Shown here in pieces: positions 61,772 through 64,000 of a stretch of DNA of 64,000 bases. Under the pieces are notes generated by a model. The model searched no databases. It was not told the origin of the DNA and saw nothing but the letters and a program-made list of their open reading frames with translations. The stretch spans positions 38,954 through 102,953 of the forward strand of contig JAFGGG010000010.1 of assembly GCA_016930675.1 (NCBI GenBank), written 5' to 3'. A program made the position numbers and the translations under genes. Position 1 is the stretch's first letter, and each line of letters opens with the position of its first letter. This DNA comes from Spirochaetales bacterium (GTDB lineage Bacteria; Spirochaetota; Spirochaetia; SZUA-6; RPPD01).

Positions 61772-63909
61772 ACTGGATAAAAAAGGAACTGGATAAAAAA
61801 CAGGTAAAAGATCTCGCTTCCCGCTACAAACTTGATATGCTGAGCGCTGCTATTTTTGTGCGGAGAGGAATTTGCAGGCCGGATGAGCTCCTGTTTTATC
61901 TGGAAGACGACACCCGCTTTTTACACAATCCTTTTTATTTTAAAGACATGCCTAAAGTAATCGAGCGCATAGCACAGGCGATCGCAGCCGGTGAAAAAAT
62001 CTTTATCTATGGTGACAGAGATGTGGACGGTATTACTTCCACTGTATTAATCGTCGACTGCCTGCACTCAATGGGCGCTTTAGTGGAATGGAATGTGCCC
62101 CTGGGAGATGATGATTACGGACTGTCTTTTTCCGATATCGATAATGTACATAAACAGGGCGGAACATTGTTGATCACAGTCGACTGCGGGATTTCCAATC
62201 ACAAAGAGGTGGAGTACGCTTCTGAAAAAAACATTCAGACCATAATCATCGACCATCATAACCCCCCCAAAAAAATCCCCAAAGCCTATGCCGTAATCAA
62301 TCCCAAATTACCTGATTCAGGTTATCCGTTCAGAGATCTTTCAGGCTGCGGTGTGGTATTTAAGGTGGATTGGGCTTTGCATTTTTCACATACTGAGCTT
62401 TTCAACAGTACATACTGCCTGCTGCATGTTAAACCGGGCCATGAAGCATACTCTATTGAAGGGATCAAGCTTCAAAACTTTATTGAAGTCGATCGCTTTA
62501 GAGAAAATATCGTGCCCGGTGTTGTGAGTCTGGAAAAATCAAAGTTGGCTGAATTTATCGCTGATGCACAGGTTTTTATATTCAACCAAGCGGAACATGA
62601 AAAACTGCTGGCAAAAGCTTTTCCCGGAGCTAAAGAATCGGTCGCTGGGGTTGATTTCCATCCCTTATTGGTGAAGCTGTTTCCGGAGTTCAACAATAAA
62701 AGCCTGCTCACTATCAGAGAGACAAGCAGGCTTGTGCGCTATCAAAAAAATCCGTTATCTGAAATTGATCTGTTCCGTGACCTGTTTGGTTTTGTTATGC
62801 TTAAAAACATAGAGCCCGCATTGGATAAATGCCTTAAACGTTTGGACCTGGTTGCCTTGGGTACAATCGCCGATATGATGCCTTTGCTTAATGAAAATCG
62901 TATTATCGTGAAAAACGGACTCCGGCTTATTAATACATTCGGCAGACAGGGGTTGCGTGAGTTGTTTTTCAAGAAGAAACTTCATGGAAAAAATATTTCT
63001 ACCCGGGATATCGCCTGGCAGATTTCTCCTCTGATAAACGCTTCGGGCCGGCTTGGTGAACCGGACAAGGCTATAGAGCTGCTGCTTACGTCCGTAGAAA
63101 ATGAAAAGAACACACTGGCGGATTATCTGTTCACACTGAATAAAAAACGTAAGAGCTTAAGCGACGCTGTCTGGGATAAAATATCTCGTGAGGCGTACAA
63201 TTGCTATGAACAAACAGAAGGCAAAGGAGTGTTGATCGTTTCCCGTTCTGTTCCGCGAGGAATTACGGGGATTATAGCCTCCCGGTTGGTTAATCATTTT
63301 AAAGTACCGGCAGTTATCATTACGCAGCTGGAGGAGAAGGCGGTAGGTTCCATGCGAAGTATTCCTGCTTTCAAACTCCAGGAATTCCTGCACCAGTTCA
63401 GAGATCTGTTCTCCGATTACGGCGGTCATGATTTTGCCGCTGGTTTCAGTATGCCTTTGGAGCGGGTGGATAGTTTTAAGGACCGTTATTTTAAGGTGAC
63501 GCAGAAACTTGTACTGCCGGAAACAAGTGACGAGAAGCTTGTTATTGATGCTGAGATTCCCTGCCGCTATTTGAAACCTGAACTTTTCAATATGCTGGAT
63601 CTTTTTAAACCGTTTGGCGAGGCTCATCCTGCGCTGCTTCTCCTCTCTCGCGGTTTGACGGTGGAGTCATGCGAAGTGGTTGGAAAAAAAGAGCAGGTGC
63701 ATCTTAAGTTATTACTCAATACCGGAAGCCATAAATTTCCCGCCATGTTGTGGAACGGAGTGGATCTGTATAAAACACGTTTTAATATTCATGACAAGGT
63801 TGATATTATTTATCGCTTAAGAGTCAATTTTTATATGAACACGGAAATCCTGCAGCTTATTGTACAGGATATCTATCGCCATAATGAAAAACAGATCCTC
63901 TCCGCTTAA
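61768..63909 (+). CDS. recJ: single-stranded-DNA-specific exonuclease RecJ
   Basis: A 713-residue DHH-family 5'-3' exonuclease used in recombination and mismatch repair. The first domain holds IYGDRDVDGITSTVL, DCGISNHKEVE and DHHNPP; the DHHA1 domain has GITGIIASRLVNHF and the GGHDFAAGFS. The OB domain follows near the C-terminus (about 600-690). Longer than E. coli RecJ by an insertion of about 100 residues (around 215-330) between the DHH elements. Coupled to deoA by an ATGA overlap. The last 90 bases of the window show nothing. Confidence 0.93.
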   Translation: MNWIKKELDKKQVKDLASRYKLDMLSAAIFVRRGICRPDELLFYLEDDTRFLHNPFYFKDMPKVIERIAQAIAAGEKIFIYGDRDVDGITSTVLIVDCLHSMGALVEWNVPLGDDDYGLSFSDIDNVHKQGGTLLITVDCGISNHKEVEYASEKNIQTIIIDHHNPPKKIPKAYAVINPKLPDSGYPFRDLSGCGVVFKVDWALHFSHTELFNSTYCLLHVKPGHEAYSIEGIKLQNFIEVDRFRENIVPGVVSLEKSKLAEFIADAQVFIFNQAEHEKLLAKAFPGAKESVAGVDFHPLLVKLFPEFNNKSLLTIRETSRLVRYQKNPLSEIDLFRDLFGFVMLKNIEPALDKCLKRLDLVALGTIADMMPLLNENRIIVKNGLRLINTFGRQGLRELFFKKKLHGKNISTRDIAWQISPLINASGRLGEPDKAIELLLTSVENEKNTLADYLFTLNKKRKSLSDAVWDKISREAYNCYEQTEGKGVLIVSRSVPRGITGIIASRLVNHFKVPAVIITQLEEKAVGSMRSIPAFKLQEFLHQFRDLFSDYGGHDFAAGFSMPLERVDSFKDRYFKVTQKLVLPETSDEKLVIDAEIPCRYLKPELFNMLDLFKPFGEAHPALLLLSRGLTVESCEVVGKKEQVHLKLLLNTGSHKFPAMLWNGVDLYKTRFNIHDKVDIIYRLRVNFYMNTEILQLIVQDIYRHNEKQILSA

Positions 63910-64000
63910 GATGTATATAGTGGTACGAAGCCTGTACCCGACCCTGAGCGTCAGATATAAGCATATTTTGGTACATACTGTTTCTCCCTGTAAGGCGTAA

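Overview
This window reads as chromosome from a Gram-negative, probably anaerobic or microaerophilic spirochaete or close relative. The evidence is indirect. There are many short-signal lipoproteins with loose lipoboxes, FmdE-type and FMN-binding proteins, a fused metallo-beta-lactamase/cyclic-nucleotide-binding protein and a YjfB-type motility protein. It also encodes exported plant-glucan hydrolases (GH12 and GH3). No rRNA, tRNA, CRISPR array, prophage or insertion sequence was recognised, so the assignment rests on gene content.

Layout. 0.2-4.9 kb: a discoidin-like lipoprotein, an orphan TRAP binding lipoprotein facing a hybrid histidine kinase, and a GNAT-YoaP protein. 4.9-12.2 kb: a run of leftward genes, mostly exported (CE4 deacetylase, FGE-fold lipoprotein, LamG-like lipoprotein, GH12 glucanase, FMN-binding protein, a beta-propeller lipoprotein broken by an in-frame TAG), with tag and a MATE exporter among them. 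12.2-15.1 kb: an unknown 302-residue protein divergent from a soluble Ser/Thr kinase and an OmpA-domain membrane protein. 15.1-19.3 kb: a FecBCD-type metal or cofactor importer followed by a TrmO-FmdE fusion. 19.5-22 kb: an LpoB-like protein and a caspase-fold lipoprotein preceded by a sigma54 promoter. 22-25.7 kb: rhlE-like helicase, typA and ywbE. 25.7-27 kb: a gene graveyard (lipoprotein remnant, chemoreceptor fragment, fic pseudogene). 27-34.4 kb: yjfB, a Ca/Na exchanger, an oxidoreductase, lipoproteins, two papain-fold proteins and an ECF sigma factor. 34.6-41.5 kb: a FIST protein with a small partner, unknown exported and cytosolic proteins, a ferredoxin pseudogene, bcp and an MBL-cNMP protein. 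41.5-49.1 kb: an ECF sigma/vWA pair and mrfA-mrfB DNA repair genes. 49.4-64 kb: a GH3 beta-glucosidase with a LacI-type operator, a histidine phosphatase, lon, plsC, two methyltransferases, and the recO-thpR-deoA-recJ series.

The enzymes suggest a scavenger of plant beta-glucans: the exported GH12 endo-enzyme would release oligosaccharides that the GH3 lipoprotein trims. The main regulatory theme is the start of transcription. Several genes have a good -35/-10 pair whose predicted start point falls on or within a few bases of the start codon, with no ribosome binding site, so leaderless mRNAs are probably common. Other signals are a near-consensus sigma54 promoter with an upstream 9-bp inverted repeat, a LacI-family operator, and a family of small GC-rich hairpins in intergenic leaders.
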